This document shows, in pieces, positions 36,341 through 46,722 of a stretch of 64,000 nucleotides of DNA (within the stretch, counting starts at the first letter, position 1; each line of letters begins with the position of its first letter). The translations under genes and the position numbers were made by a program. Origin of the DNA: Ehretia macrophylla (lineage: Eukaryota; Streptophyta; Magnoliopsida; Boraginales; Ehretiaceae); NCBI GenBank assembly GCA_037974665.1, contig CM075778.1, positions 13,319,001-13,383,000 of the forward strand, in the 5' to 3' direction. The notes under the pieces were generated by a model that was not told where the DNA came from, made no database searches, and was given only the letters and a program-made list of their open reading frames with translations.

Positions 36341-36831
36341 ATATGCTAAAGTTGTAAAATTTTGAGTTTTCTGAGCCAAAAGCAATACCCTGGCAGAAAC
36401 TGCAAAACCGGAAGAGGGTGAGCACACCGGTTGACCGGTCGCTCCACCCCTCATCCGGTGGAAGTGCTATGGGCAGAATAGGGTCTTGACACCGGTCGAC
36501 CGATTTTTCTACCCTCGTCTAGTTGCTACACTACCGCGCACCAACTTTAAAACACGGTTTTTAACCTTATTCATTCACTTCATTTTTAAAAAAAACTCTC
36601 CATATTCCCCATTAAACCCCATAAATCACCATTAAAGCTTGTAACCTTTCAACTTCATCATTTTACCAAGGGGGTTAAGCCTAAGATTTCTTCACAACCC
36701 ACTCAAGTGTTCTTCATTCTCTTCAAATCTTCATAAGTATTTTTACAAACCTCTCTCACACACCAAGTGTTTGTTAAAATTCCCCAACCAAGGTTTTCTT
36801 GCATTTTCTTGGATTTTCTTCCTTACTACTC
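36341..36831 (+). other. Element F spacer between pol and extra ORF
   Basis: Non-coding, with ACCGGTTGACCGGTCGC at about 36428 and CACCGGTCGACCGA near 36489, the same motif class as in the F LTRs. No gene seen. Confidence 0.6.
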
Positions 36832-38022
36832 ATGGCATCCTCATCAAGACAAGCTTCCAAGAAAAGAAAGACCGAGTTTAGGACTCATACAATTGACCCA
36901 TGGGATCCTATGAATGCCATTGCCTCAGGAGATCACTCCAAGAAGGAGATACTATTGGGTAAACTTCTTGATCCTCCAAACTTTTTGGAACATACCCATC
37001 TCTATAAATTTCTTAGACATCAAAAGTGGCTTCATCTCTTTGGACTTGAGGATATCAATTGTGATCAATGGGTTTGGGAATTCTATGCCTATTTGGTGGA
37101 AGGAGAAGAAGATAGCGTACGTGGGTTAAAAAGTAGAGTAAATGGAGTAAATATATTTGTGAGTGAACGTGATATGGCTAGAATGCTTGGCATTCCAAAT
37201 AGTGGCCTAAAGATCTACTCCTCTGCCAATTTACCAAAAGGGCTGTACGAGAACGCCCAAGCCGAGATGATTGATACTTTGTGGGAAGGCTCGGGAAATT
37301 TGGAGACATATATGCCTTCAAGAGATGACATTTGTGCTAAAAAACGATTACTTCTCTATATCATGAATTAAATCATTATGCCTAGAAATGTGAAAGACGG
37401 GTCTACACTATTCTTCACGAGCTATGTAATGCATCTCATTTGCAAAAAGGTAAAAGTCAACCTCCCCATATCATGCTTAGTTACATGTTGGCTTTCAAGA
37501 AGAAGTCCATGCCGTATGGAATGATCTTGTGTCATCTTTTTCCGTCTGAAAGATGTTGCTCGTGTTAGCTTTTTTGAACCTCTGAATGTTGCCATCTATC
37601 CTCTTGATAAATATTGTCTTGATAGACAATTTATGGCTCTTATGAATAATGAGATCGTCTATATCGAGCAACGTCAATTCCTCAAGGGTCAAACTGAAGT
37701 AGCTGAAAATATTGAAAACTATGACCTTGGGAAGAAGGATGATGAATGTGAAGCAGCAAGCGAAGGTGAAAAATGAGGTGAAGAAGCAAGAGATGCAAAC
37801 ATTAGGGCTTCACGGGCTGACATTAGAGGTGCAAGTACTTTTACAAGAAGAAAATCTCGCCAAGCCACTCTTGAAGAAGTCAATGCCAAGCTTGACCATT
37901 TGACTTCGCAAGTTGATCAATTGTCTTTGGATGTTGGAGTTGGCTTTGACCAAGTAAACACCGAGATGAAGGGTATGAAAACCATGCTTGAGAAGCTCTA
38001 TGAGAAGCTAATGAAGGACTAA
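36832..38022 (+). pseudogene. Element F additional ORF (putative plant transposon protein domain)
   Basis: ATG at 36832 opens MASSSRQASKKRKTEFRTHT; an in-frame ATG at 36799 would add 11 residues (MHFLGFSSLLL). The domain reads FLRHQKWLHLFGL, WVWEFYAYLVEGEEDSVRG and FVSERDMARMLGIPNSGLK, the pattern of the 'putative plant transposon protein' domain found in SIRE-type extra ORFs. TAA at 37369 and frame changes interrupt it, but HELCNASHLQKGKSQPPHI and KKSMPYGMILCHLF (37415-37545) continue it, and a C-terminal coiled coil (LEEVNAKLDHLTSQVDQLSL) ends at TAA 38020. Function unknown; an envelope-like role proposed for SIRE is unproven. Confidence 0.75.
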
Positions 38023-38591
38023 GAATGATGCCTTGAGATGCCTACGATGTTTTCCTTTCCCCTATCCCCTAGATATTACATTTTTATTTCAAACACAACT
38101 TCTCATGCATTTTCCGTGTTTAAGTTTTTGACTTTTTATGTTCTTCCAATATATGCTTCCATTATCTTGCTATTTAGTTTTCATTTGTTATTTTTGCTAT
38201 TCTTTGCTTTATATTATTGCTCTTCCTCTTCTATTACCTTGTTTACTAATGACAAAAATGGGGAGAAAACTGTGTAGTAATATGTGTAGAAATAGTAATA
38301 CAAAAAAGCTAGCATGATAAAACTTAGAAACTTGAGCTTTAAAGAAGACTCATACATTGAGGAGGAACAAGAAATTAACTATAGTTAAAGTATGCACAAG
38401 TTGAGGGGGATACCTAATCTTAAATTGGTTAACTAAGGGGGAACTTGTATAAACTTATAAACTAAGGGGGAGCTTGTACAAACTTATATCTTAAAATTTC
38501 AAGTTCAAGAAAACTTAAAGTGAACTAAATGTTCTCTCAAACTCATTATGCTTACATTGTTATTACTATTTGCGAAAGGTTTTGTCATCAT
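38023..38591 (+). other. Element F 3' untranslated region
   Basis: Includes an open, hydrophobic frame 38038-38277 rich in Phe/Leu (LLFLLFFALYYCSSSSIT), probably not translated separately, and GGGGGA/GGGGGAAC tracts (38405-38470) typical of the SIRE 3' region. Confidence 0.5.
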
Positions 38592-38606
38592 CAAAAAGGG
38601 AGAGAT
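38592..38606 (+). other. Element F polypurine tract
   Basis: CAAAAAGGGAGAGAT directly precedes the LTR start TGTTAGCCC. Confidence 0.85.
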
Positions 38607-39718
38607 TGTTAGCCCAAAGGGCTTCTAATCTTGGTTTTGATGAGAACAAACCATGATTATGTTTAATGAGTTTGTTTTAGTATGCATGAGTGAGATGAAT
38701 GAAAATTGACTCTGAATCCAAGTCCATCAAGCTAAAGAAGAAAGAAGATCATCCATCAACTCAAGAAAAGATAAAGATTCGAAGAATGAAGATGGAGCTA
38801 TAAGGATGGAGACGGAAGTCATAAAGGATACCGGTTGGGACTTAATCAGGGTTGGGTCTTGCAAATGGTATATGCTCAATGATGATTCTTAAAAGTCTTT
38901 TTGAAATATTTGAAAAACTTCATCTATCTTTGAAAAAGGTTTTACAAAAGACTCTATAAAAGAAACATCCACAAAACCCAAGTCTTTGAATTTTTAGCAA
39001 TCGGCCGACCGGTTCAAATAGGGTCTTCCGCTCGGAGCCTCTCCACCGGAAGAGGAGACCTCTTCTGGTCGACCAGTTGAGCAGGGGTCGACCGGTCGTG
39101 CCAAAGCGCTATTTTAAAAATAGAGTCATTTGTGAACGCTGCAATGCATTAAATGCACACTTCTAAGCCTTTATTAATGTCTCTCAACAGCTCTCTTCTA
39201 TTTTAATTTTTTGATTCAAAGCAATTACTCTTGATTTCTAACACATATTCATCTTTGAATCATCATTGTGCTATACTAGAGCAAGAATTTGTGAGCAATA
39301 TTAAGAAAAGCATTCATTGTATTCATCTACCCTATTATTTTCTCAAACACTTATAAAAAAAGAGAGTTAAACACTTTGAAAGGAATGACTTCCTTGTCAA
39401 AGGTGTTGGGGTTTAAGCTTTGTATTGAGAAAGAATTTTCTATTGTAAAAGCTTGAACTATTGTTTTAGTTGGTTTGTGGACTTACCAATATTTGAAGAG
39501 TCACAATTGTGAATATTGTTGAAATCCTGAGCGGGGAGCTTAGGTCGGGGACGTAGGCGGGGGCCAAACCACGATAAATCGCAATTTGCAATCTCTCTCT
39601 CAACTCTCTCTTAGCATTAATTTATGCACAGTAAGTGTTTGATATTTTGCCTCACTTACACTTTATATTGCTAGAGTGCATATTTGTTTAAGATTGTTTC
39701 TGATTGATCATTTCCAGT
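38607..39718 (+). repeat. Element F 3' LTR, right end missing
   Basis: Matches 23995 to about 25142 but lacks a ~30-bp segment near 39000 (present around 24385 in the 5' LTR) and the last ~80 bp. It runs directly into element E LTR sequence at 39719. Confidence 0.9.
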
Positions 39719-41652
39719 ATATTCCTAGCATCTACAAAGGCTTGGTGAGGGAGTTTTGCATATTTTTGCCATTATTAAAGTTTATGCTCAAGTTATAGTT
39801 TTTTCTTGATTTGCTAGTATTGGCTTATGTAATGCTTTAAACTTGTGTTATATGTCTTCTACATGCTATTTAGACTTTACTTGAGTAGTTTAACAGCTTG
39901 CTTCATGGTTTAATGCAACAATTTAAATGTAGGAGATGATGAATAGTATCAAGTTAGGGTTTTGATGGAATTTGCTTGTGATGTGGATTTGATGTTATCT
40001 ATAGGTGCTCTAGGTGTTATTGAACATAGTTAGATGATTGTGTATAGTTTGTTTGCCTCGAATTGGATTAAAATGCAAAATTGGCAAAAATTCAAAATTG
40101 GGTTTTTCGTAAAAAGATAATCCGGGTGCAATTGAGTGTTAGATTAGGTACCTACTAGGCATGGAAGCACTTTTGGTGCTTTTATTGCGTTGATTTGAGG
40201 GGCGGTTAGGGTAGGTATAGTTAAAATCGAGTTTGAATAGGTGTCTTTTAGTATCCTTAGGGGTGTAAAATGGTTAGTTTGTGGAAATGGTACCTTGAAT
40301 TTCATATGGTAGTAAAATTGCTTAGTTGACAAAGGGAAAAATGTGGAAATTGGGGTGTTAAAGCTACCTATGGACTTGTAATTTGATATCTTGTGTTTAA
40401 AATACATTTTGGTATTATGTATGGACTATTGGTGAAGTTTCTTGAGAAATGTGAACTTTGTTCCCTTTGATTGCATTTGTCTATTTTGTGCTAAAAGCTT
40501 ATATTGTAACAACTTGCGAGGGCGGCCTACTTTATCGTCCCTCACCTGTGATTACTTGATTTTTGTGATCGTGATTCGGGTTGTGCAACTTTTTCAGACA
40601 TGGTAGTGTCGAGAAACTCCAGACAACATCGGGCTGTAGATCTAGCTCGGCTACCATGGTGCCTATTCCCTTTCTTGCTAAGGCATACTCCCATACCCTA
40701 TAGGCGTGGTTCACCTCGTTGGGGCATACGGACCTACCTCGGGAGAATGGGTCATAGGATCGAGGTACATTCGGAGTACCCCATTGGTGGTATAAAGGGT
40801 TCTGCTGACATTCATCATCGAAGATCATGGTTCGTGATTCGAGATCGAAGACAAAGAAACTGAACCGTATCCTTTTTAAATGTGTTTAATGTTTATTCGA
40901 TTAACTTGTTATATTGTATTACTTGTGTTATTGTCTTTGTTGCATTGCACGAAATGATTTTCGAAAGCACCCTCGATTTACTATATCCCCTTCCTCGCTG
41001 AGCAACTATGTTGCTCACTCCTCTTTTAACATATTTTAGGAGAAGCTGAGGTAGATCCCCAGCTTGTAGCTATAGAGGAGTAAGAAGTGCAGCCTGATCA
41101 ATTGCCTTGCTTACTTGTGTGCTGAGGTTGGATACTTATGTGCAGATTATGTGAAGTTGTTACTTGTATGATCATTTTGAGACCTTTGAGGTCTTGTATG
41201 TATTGCGTTAGATTTAGTGATTTGTAATTAAAGTTGTAGTCTTGAATGATTTAATAGAATAGTTGGCATGTAATAGCTAATGATATACTTTACTTCTTTT
41301 TAATTGTATGCTTGTGTGCTAAGGGAAGTTGAATGATGGACTTAATATATAAGCTTAACTTGTGAGTTTAATTAGAGTGGTATAATAAGCAAACTTATGA
41401 CCTAGAGTTTTCTAAAGATATGCCTTGCATGCTTGTATGATAAACTTTTGTTAAGTTGAGGCTCGGATGGCCTTAATGAAGTATAATGTTAAGATGTTGA
41501 AGGATAGGTTTGTATGAAGAGGTTGGATTGTAGTCTTATGGTTGCATTTTGCTGTTTGCAAGTTCGCAGATAGTCCACGGTATAGAGGAGACTCTGTTCG
41601 TGTACCGGATTCGGACTTGACCTATACATGGGGTTGGGTTCGGGGTGTTACA
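39719..41652 (+). repeat. Element E 3' LTR, left end missing
   Basis: Matches 21489-23437 of the 5' LTR and ends GGGGTGTTACA. The first ~538 bp are missing. Immediately after it the 40-bp repeats of element D resume. Confidence 0.9.
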
Positions 41653-41880
41653 CTCCGCGCCTACCATAATTGCAAAGGAGGAGTCCTTGACCCTCCACGC
41701 CTACCATAATTGCAAAGGAGGGGTCTTAGACCTTCCGCGCCTACCACAACTAAAAAAGAGGAGTCCTAAACACTCCGAGCCTACCATGCTCTTAAGAGAA
41801 GAGTCATGGACCCTCCGGGCCTACCATATACTTAAAAGAGGAGACATGGACCATCCAAGATTACTGTGTATGGCCCCAAA
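41653..41880 (+). repeat. 40-bp tandem repeat array of element D, right part
   Basis: About six further units (CTCCGCGCCTACCATAATTG, CAAAGGAGGAGTCCTTGACC) become more divergent to the right. They continue the array cut at 20950. Confidence 0.88.
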
Positions 41881-42045
41881 GATTGGTAACTACCATCCTA
41901 AAGATTGGTACTTACCATTCCAAGGATTGAAACCTACCACCACAAGGATTGGTGCCTACAATCCCTATGATTGGAGCCTACCATCCTAGAGATTTATGCC
42001 TACATTTCTAGGATTGGAGCTTACAGGATTGGTGCCTACTATCTT
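41881..42045 (+). repeat. Short ~22-bp tandem repeats (AAGATTGGTNCCTACCATCC)
   Basis: Seven to eight imperfect copies of a unit combining AAGGATTGGTGCC with CCTACCATCC. They share the CCTACCAT word with the 40-bp units before and the hairpin units after, suggesting local descent. Confidence 0.7.
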
Positions 42046-42089
42046 AATAAAGGCACCAAAAGACAATGAAAAGAGCTAAAAGAAGCATT

Positions 42090-44610
42090 TTTTGCAAGCC
42101 TACCAACAAGTAGGCTTCGTGATAACTTAATCATGTTTGACGTGATATGGACAAAGAGACTACCAACATGGTAGGCTCCGCGATAACTAATCCATGTTTG
42201 ATGTGATATAGACACAAAGACTACCGACATGGTAGGCTCCACGATAACTAATTCATGTTTACGTGATATGGATATGGAGACTTCCAACATGGTAAGCTCC
42301 ACGACACCATTCCAAAGATTTGAATGTATCAACAAGGCACATGAATTTTTTGAAGCCTACTAACACGGTAGGCTCTGTGCGATTACTTATCAATAAGGTG
42401 CAAACATTCTCAAGACAACCAACATGGTAGGCTCTGCAATAACTAATCCACGTTTGACGCAATAGAGACATACAACCTACCAACACGGTAGGCTTCACAA
42501 TGACAACTTTATTTTTGCTACGATATGAGTGCAAAGCCTATCACATGGTAGGCTCCGTAACAATATACAATTCCAAATTGTACTATAATTTAAAGAACCT
42601 TACGGTAGATGACGAATGTGATGCAAGTTATTAGGGACTACCACGTAGTCTCCTACAAGCTTGCATAAAAAGGCCAACAATGGTAGGCTCTACGCGACAT
42701 AAAACATCATTTGGAGTCCCTTGAGTGCCTAACTACCGACTACGGTAGACACGACTTACAGCCATTATCTTTAGAAAGTCAAAACTTACTTAGTGATGAA
42801 AGCTTACCAGCAACAACAGGCGATAAGAAAGTAACTTGATTATGGGATGCCACCATCCGGTTGGAGCCTACCGACTATAGTAGTTGCCAGTTGATTGGAA
42901 AACTCTACCAAGTTTAAAGACTACCAGTAACAACAGGCAACAAATGAGCTGGCTGATTTTTGAGTGTCAATATAAGAAGTTTGTGTGGCCTACTTCCAGC
43001 ATATCTAACCTTACCAAACATAGTAGGCAACCCCTTGGTTCTAAAGTACTATTGAGTTAGGGCCCACCAACTATGGTAGGGTGCAAAGAATCAATAGTAC
43101 AAAGCAGTATTCTACTTGACTACTGACCAGTGATTTATGCTGTAGTCTACTCGCCTACAGATGGGTAACTGCAACTATAGTCCATTAGACTACAAGCGAA
43201 AAAATAAAGAAAGAGAAAACTATATTGGTAGTCCACTCGGTTACAAGAAAAAGATAAATTGTGATGGTAATTTACACGACTACGGGTGAAAGAATACAAC
43301 GACAGTTTATTCCATTGTGCATGAAAAACTACAATAGTTTTTTCAACTACAGTGAAATACCACATTTTCAATTCACTATACAGTATGGCCCACATATTCA
43401 AGTAATGGACAAGGCGTACCGAAATTCGGGATTCAATCTCACTTATATCTCGAACCTATTATACCATTACTGTAATTCTATTTTGATTGCCAGGTGCTCT
43501 AATGCATAGAGACATAGACTGGAGCTAACTTGGAACTAGTTTCGTAATCTAACTAGCACCATGTGAATAACTCCTGGACTTATATGGTCAAATGTTTTGC
43601 TGAACAATGCGCCACATCATTCCTTCGCCTTATAATTGCTTCATTGGGTTGTTAAAGTTACCCCCGAGGTAAAACATCATTAGCTCCATAAAAAAAATTG
43701 AATGCATTAGACTGGCATGTGTCAAGTCTCTATTGAGGTTGCAATGAAGTATAAAAGAGAAAAAGAAGAAAACAGATAAGTCGCCCAACCATGCGAGGCC
43801 ATTTAGCCTACCATTATCCATTTTGAAGCCACTGCCCTTTATAAGGCATTCCTAAGCCTACTAGCTCTAGAAGGCACAAAACACCACATTTGGTTTTGAG
43901 TATGGTAGACTGTCTTCATTGTCTTCAGTACATTAAGGTGCGCACTTCTTTTTTTCTTTTCAAGCCTACCAACATGGCAGACTCCAAGGCAAAGACTACA
44001 TATTCTTTGGTATGTCAAGAAGGTGTGCAAATTTGTGCAAGAATACGCCCACGGTAGCCTCCAACACTAACTCTACAATATTTGATATATTAAGAAGGTG
44101 CGCTCAATTGTTTTCAAGGCCTACCAATGCGGTAGGTTTCGACGCCACCTCCATATGTTTTGGACAAGGAAGTATGGACACCTTTTCGAGCCTATTGACA
44201 TAGTAGGTATTGCAACAACAAATTCATCTTTCCAACATTACAAGTACGAAGACTACTAATGCAGTAGGCTACGTAGAACTATCAATCATAGCACAACAGT
44301 TTCTCAAGACTACCGACATGGTAGGCTCTAAACAAAAAGCCTCACATACTTTAGTATATCCAGAAGGCATGTGAATTTGTGAAACATTGCTTGTATAGAA
44401 GCGTCCGACACAACTCCGCGATCTGTGATATGTTAACAAGGTACACACGTTTTACGAAGCTTATCGACATGGTAGGCTCTATGCTGTTAACTCTATCTCT
44501 ATAATGGTATAAGAACGACGCTTACCAACATCATAGGCCCTATGGCAACAGCTCAACGTTTACAAGTGAAGTGCGAAGCCTACTAACGCGGTAGGCACTG
44601 ATTGTGAGGA
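42090..44610 (+). repeat. Degenerate ~60-bp repeat array built on a CTACCAACATGGTAG hairpin
   Basis: At least 17 copies of an imperfect palindrome, CCTACC-(A)ACAT-GGTAGG followed by CTCCGCGATAAC-like sequence, for example near 42160, 42220, 42420, 42480, 42540, 43965, 44120, 44312 and 44460. Spacing is about 60-66 bp where regular (42100-42560, 44120-44600) and looser in between (42600-43900). The best units end CTAATCCATGTTTGACGTG. No protein is credible: open frames here merely translate the repeat. It belongs to the 3' region of element D by position. Confidence 0.75.
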
Positions 44611-45314
44611 ACTACGGTTCTTGTTTTAAAAGAACTTCATAGTGGGCGACGAAAAGTCAACAAACACCTTAGTCATCGCAATACGTCGTCTGCTGATACG
44701 AGGACAAAAGTCTTGGATATAATACGCTTCTACTTTGTCTAAATAGGGTAGTCTATTTCGACGCCGCAGGAAGTGTGTTGCACTATGAGCCAAGTTGAAC
44801 ATAAGTGTTAAGTTCATATTGCCTTTGCTTTGTATCTTGGAAAGACTTTGAGACTTAGAAAGATAACTTAAAACTAATCTAGTTTCTAAAGTTATCTTTC
44901 AAAAGAGAGGAGTTCTTGTTCATATATCTTCCAAGGAGTTTGCTAGTACTACAACTCAAGGAGGAGAAAAATGTTTCGTCAACTTGCTAGGTAGACAATC
45001 AAGGACTTCTATATTTGTGGAAAGATTAAGGTTTTCTCAAAGCTTCACCAAGCAATCCTTACTTTAGGTCTTCAAGAGATATTCTTCTCTTTTTGTTTTA
45101 CCTTTGGTGTGTTATGTATATTGCATATTTATCAAGTATTGGGATTGATATACACATATGAATACTTTGAAAATTTGTATTTTATAGTTTCTTCTACTGC
45201 ATATCTTTTGATTCCATATGTGCAATTCCGGATATTGATCCTTCAGCACCATAGGCGCAATTATAAAATTTAAATTTGTGTATGAGTGTGTGTTTATAGG
45301 TATGTCTGTATAGA
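44611..45314. other. Non-coding interval, nothing recognised
   Basis: Contains an imperfect inverted repeat (AGAAAGATAACTT near 44850 against AAGTTATCTTTC near 44890). The right end of element D probably lies in or just before this interval, but no LTR was found. Confidence 0.4.
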
Positions 45315-45424
45315 GTGAGCAATGGAGGTCACGACTATGAAGTGAGCAATGGAGGTCACAACTATGAGAATGATCAATAGAGGTCATGGCTATGAAGTGA
45401 GCAATGTATGTCGCGCCTATGAAA
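45315..45424 (+). repeat. 27-bp minisatellite
   Basis: Four copies of GTGAGCAATGGAGGTCACGA-CTATGAA; the first, second and fourth start at 45315, 45342 and 45397 (third copy diverged). Confidence 0.85.
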
Positions 45425-46400
45425 TTGGATTGATCATAAGGGATTAGAGATTTGGGAGTTTGGGGTAATAAAAATTTGGGAAATTGGCTAAGGAGAGTGA
45501 AAATAGAAAGAGAAATGCATTTTGATGAAATTGCCCTTCAGATTTTAGCAAAAATGCCATCACGTGCAATGCACGTGAGAAAAATGTTAAAATTCTAACG
45601 GATTTTGGCTAAGGGACTAATGAAGGTACAAAATTGAAAGATAAAGGAGCAAAAGGTGGAACTTTCAAAGATAAAAGACTAAGTTGATAAATTGTTAAAG
45701 CTACAAGACCAACCGGGTAATAAACCTATGAGTTTTTGTGATTAAATGGAATATTTTACAAACTTTGGCCACAAAAGTAAACTTTTGTGAAAATCATAGT
45801 GACTAATTTAAATACTTTATTAATTATTTGATCGCTATAATTCTATGTATATCCATTAAATCTAACTATTCTTTTAACGGAACTAATTTGTCTAGCATTA
45901 ATAAATATTTAGGATTAATTTACACTTTTTAAAAATATTAAAAATTAAATTTAAAAATAGTGATAACATTGAAAACTATTTGCATAATTAACCTAAACTC
46001 ATAGTTGCATAGTGTCCTTTTTCATGGTCGCCATTTTGTAAAGTGCCACGCATGTTTAGAATTTACAATCTAATATGCTGACAATAGAGGAATATAAAAT
46101 TTAAAAATTGAGTGTAATGGTTAATTAACAATTTATTATAATTAAAAAAAAATGTAGTCCATTCTTTAAAAGAAGTTTTTACGGGATTTTTGACTCTTTC
46201 ACTCCGCTCAATGCTTTTTTTTCAGTTACTTTAAAACTAGCTACTTCAACTTTGACCACATAAAATTTAAAAGTTGAGCGGAATGATTGGTTAGTAATAT
46301 CTTGAAATTAGTAAAAAAAATATTACCAAAAAGGAAACAAAGGCAGCTAAGCGACGTTGTAGGAACCCAATCGTTTTCACAAAACTGTCGGTGGTAGAAG
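45425..46400. other. AT-rich intergenic region upstream of the MSR-like gene
   Basis: No coding sequence. A near-perfect palindrome TCACGTGCAATGCACGTGA (about 45549-45567) contains two CACGTG (G-box-like) cores. AATTTAAAAATTGAGTGTAATG (46091) and a related copy near 46266 form a short dispersed repeat. Confidence 0.5.
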
Positions 46401-46439
46401 AAACATAGAGACCCCTAACCTTTGATTATTGGCTACGTT

Positions 46440-46722
46440 TTTTGTGTGTGTGTTTGGATTTCTTTTTCTTTTTCTTTTTCTTTCTCTCTCTCTCTCTTAC
46501 AACAACAGTACTCTCAGCTGTCTGCTTTTGAACTATACGTATCTAGGCTTTCATAGTTTGCTGCTATATATATATATATATATATAGCAGCAGAAGTGCA
46601 GTAGAAACTATCTACAAGTGCTAGTGGACTCTCTCTTTCTCAATCTTGTTCCCATTTTCCAGAGAGAGAGAGGGAGAGTTTGAAGTTGGTTTTTCGGGAT
46701 CTGAAGAGGAAGAGAATCAACA
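46440..46722 (+). promoter_or_regulatory. Promoter/5' UTR of the MSR-like gene with (TA)n palindrome
   Basis: Upstream of the start codon come a pyrimidine-rich stretch (TTTCTTTTT, CTCTCTCTC; 46457-46500), then a perfect 34-nt palindrome at 46559-46592 (TTGCTGCTA and TAGCAGC arms around TATATA repeats), then a GA-rich 5' UTR (46657-46720). The TA core could serve as TATA box about 130-160 bp before the ATG. Transcription start not determined. Confidence 0.5.

Larger units (their letters stand above)
23995..39718 (+). mobile_element. Element F: SIRE/Maximus-type Ty1/copia, split by element G
   Basis: LTRs 23995-25221 and 38607-39718 share TGTTAGCCCAAAGGG starts. The interior holds gag with two zinc knuckles, pol in copia order, an additional ORF between pol and the 3' LTR, and a polypurine tract. 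The additional ORF and large gag are hallmarks of the SIRE/Maximus lineage. Element G interrupts RNase H at 30103. The 3' LTR lacks its last ~80 bp and abuts the truncated 3' LTR of element E. Confidence 0.9.
20951..41652 (+). mobile_element. Element E: Tekay-type gypsy, split by SIRE element F
   Basis: The 5' LTR (20951-23437), PBS and first ~75 codons of gag remain; SIRE element F is inserted in gag at 23995. On the far side only a 5'-truncated 3' LTR (39719-41652) is left, so the rest of gag and all pol were deleted together with the end of F. The flanking 40-bp repeats on both sides show the insertion site in D. A clean target duplication is not visible (CTTGA left, CTCCG right). Confidence 0.85.
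18890..44610 (+). mobile_element. Element D: Tat-type or LARD-like gypsy derivative, split by element E
   Basis: Left part: an LTR ending TCTACA at 19863, a Tat-type PBS (19867-19883), a short leader and the start of gag. It then passes straight into 40-bp tandem repeats. The repeats break at 20950 and resume at 41653, showing that everything between is an insertion. On the right follow other tandem repeats and a long hairpin-repeat array to about 44610. No RT, integrase or 3' LTR was found, so it is an internally deleted or non-autonomous member. Outer limits are estimates. Confidence 0.6.

Noticed and set aside
38038-38277. Hydrophobic 79-aa frame after the SIRE extra ORF, envelope-like at first sight
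   Set aside because: T-rich composition alone gives the hydrophobicity; out of frame with the extra ORF and in the 3' UTR.
42039-42534. Two minus-strand frames of 91-98 aa with repeated ISISR/AYHVG motifs
   Set aside because: The motifs are translations of the hairpin repeat array; no independent evidence of coding.
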